Of a DNA stretch of 64,000 nucleotides, positions 62,451 through 64,000 are shown in pieces (within the stretch, counting starts at the first letter, position 1; each line of letters starts with the position of its first letter). The notes beneath the pieces were generated by a model, which searched no databases, had not been told where the DNA came from, and saw only the letters and a program-made list of their open reading frames with translations. Source of the DNA: Stramonita haemastoma (taxonomy: Eukaryota > Mollusca > Gastropoda > Neogastropoda > Muricidae); NCBI GenBank assembly GCA_030674155.1, contig CM060327.1:26645700-26709699 (forward strand). Direction: 5' to 3'. A program made the translations under genes and the position numbers.

Positions 62451-62692
62451 AGAAGAAGAAGAAGTATAGTATAGTATAGTATAGTATAGTATAGTATAGT
62501 ATAGTATAGTATAGTATAGTATAGTATAGTATAGTATAGTATAGTATAGTATAGTTAGTTAGTATAGTATAGTATAGTATAGTATGGTATAGTAGGTATA
62601 GTATGGTATAGTATGGTATGGTATGGTATGGGATGGTATGGTATGGTATGGTACAGTATAGTATAGTATAGTATAGTATAGTATTTATATAG
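62404..62692. repeat. (GAA)n then (AGTAT)n pentanucleotide array
   Basis: About 60 bp of GAA precede roughly 225 bp of AGTAT repeat, in which a sub-block changes to GGTAT (62583-62652) and then reverts to AGTAT. The flank contains the TATAGCGCTGAATCTTGTAAAG element. Confidence 0.9.
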
Positions 62693-62794
62693 CGCTGAAT
62701 CTTGTAAAGCAAACGAATCAAAGCGCTTGCATACATCCTCCTCTAAGTCTGTGTCAGTCTACCACTCTTTCTTCTTCCCCCTTCCCTATGAACA

Positions 62795-62804
62795 GATTAT
62801 ATAT

Positions 62805-62875
<71 letters not shown>
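62795..62875. repeat. (TA)n dinucleotide array
   Basis: About 80 bp of alternating TA, a likely cruciform or breathing site. Confidence 0.9.
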
Positions 62876-62879
<4 letters not shown>

Positions 62880-63043
62880 GATATGACAACCACACGACAG
62901 CTTGACACGTATCATCGTGTTCTTTCTCTGACGTGGCGCCAGACAAATAAGAGCATGACTGTGTGGGGTGTGTGTTGAATCTGAAGGGGGGGGGGGGGTA
63001 GGGGATGGAGGGAGGAGGGGGGGGGGCGTTAAACGGCTGACTT

Positions 63044-63139
63044 AACAGCAGAAGTAGTAGAAGTAGTAGGGGGAGGAGGAGGAGGAGGAGGAGGAGTAGT
63101 AGAGACAGTAGTAGTAGTAGTTGTAGGAGGAGGAGCAGC

Positions 63140-63207
<68 letters not shown>

Positions 63208-63239
63208 GAGGAGAGAGGAGGAGGAGAGAGGAGGAGGAG

Positions 63240-63274
<35 letters not shown>

Positions 63275-63693
63275 TGAGGAGGAGGAGGAGGAGGAGGAGA
63301 AATAGTAGAGGCAGAAGTAGGAGTAGTAGGAGTAGTAGTAGTAGTAGTGTGAGGAGGAGGAGGAGAAATAGAAGAGGCAGAAGTAGGAGTAGTAGGAGTA
63401 GTAGTAGCGGCAGCAGTAGAAGTGGTAGTAGCGGTAGAAGTAGTGGTGGTAGAAGAAGTAGTAGAAGTATCAGCAGTAGTAGTAGTAGTGACAGTAGGAG
63501 GAGTATCAGCAGTAGTAGTAGTGGTGGTGGTGGAAGTATCTGTAGAAGTAGCAGTGTTAGCAGTAGAAGTAGTGGCAGTAGGAGTAGAAGAAGTATCAGG
63601 AGGAGGAGTAGCAGAAGTAGTGGCAGTAGGAGTATAAGTAGTAGTAGGAGGGGGGAGCAGCAGCAATAGCAGTAGTAGTAGTAGTAAGTAGTA

Positions 63694-63764
<71 letters not shown>

Positions 63765-63765
63765 T
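63044..63765. repeat. (TAG)n/(GGA)n/(AGC) trinucleotide array, 720 bp
   Basis: Long trinucleotide tract of AGT, AGG and AGC units in blocks, starting and ending in pure TAG. It contains a near-duplicate pair around 63286-63345 and 63346-63400 (GAGGAGGAGGAGAAATAG then AGGCAGAAGTAGGAGTAG). Confidence 0.85.
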
Positions 63766-64000
63766 TTTGTTGCTAAGTTTGTGGTGCTGAAGAAAGGAAG
63801 AAGATGGTGATGATGAATTTCCACAGGATTTCCTGTAATCATCATTTTCAAACCTCTGTTTCAAAATAAGTGAATGAATAATAACATTTTTAAAACCACC
63901 ACTACCACCACTACCATCACCACCACCACTGCCGCCACAAACAACAACAAACAACAACAACAACAACAACAAAATGACAACACAGAGCAACTATTGCACA

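Noticed and set aside
62797..63990. 397-residue open frame on the minus strand
   Set aside because: Leu/Thr/Pro/Ser homopolymer text from the TAG/GGA trinucleotide array; no normal composition.

Overview
The window is nuclear DNA of an animal, most likely a gastropod mollusc. The evidence is split genes with GT-AG introns, very dense (GT)n, (CA)n, (CT)n and trinucleotide microsatellites, and many copies of tRNA-derived and 5S-rRNA-derived SINEs that I associate with gastropod genomes. The species assignment is inference; the eukaryotic nature is directly visible.

Two protein genes can be supported. On the minus strand, from 16769 down to 3973, lie eleven phase-compatible coding exons for the N-terminal roughly 627 residues of SPAG17 (PF6), a central-apparatus protein of motile cilia and sperm flagella. 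Its downstream exons should continue past the left edge, although a possible stop-containing exon sits at 2258-2455. A near-consensus RFX X-box lies 100 bp upstream of the ATG. The segment carrying promoter and first exon (about 16.1-17.6 kb) has an older, degenerate tandem copy at about 14.6-16.0 kb in which the exon is dead. Exon 5 carries a one-base frame break.

On the plus strand, a probable 5'UTR exon (23624-23729) precedes a single giant coding exon (26073-35315, about 3080 codons). The predicted protein is large, Ser/Glu-rich and probably nuclear, with several basic NLS-like clusters, psi-K-x-E sites and a striking array of three consecutive CxC...CxxC cysteine modules. I do not recognise it. 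Its reading frame is interrupted by two mutually compensating one-base shifts, near 27.2 kb and 28.7 kb. These, with the SPAG17 frame break, suggest residual indel errors in the assembly. The two genes are divergent, separated by about 7 kb that holds promoter-like motifs.

The right 28 kb (35.4-64 kb) has no gene I can support. It is made of microsatellites, (TTC)n, (TAG)n and (AGTAT)n arrays, tRNA-derived SINEs in both orientations (one with a clear 11-bp target-site duplication), remnants of non-LTR reverse-transcriptase C-termini, and a roughly 110-bp dispersed repeat that also fills the SPAG17 introns.
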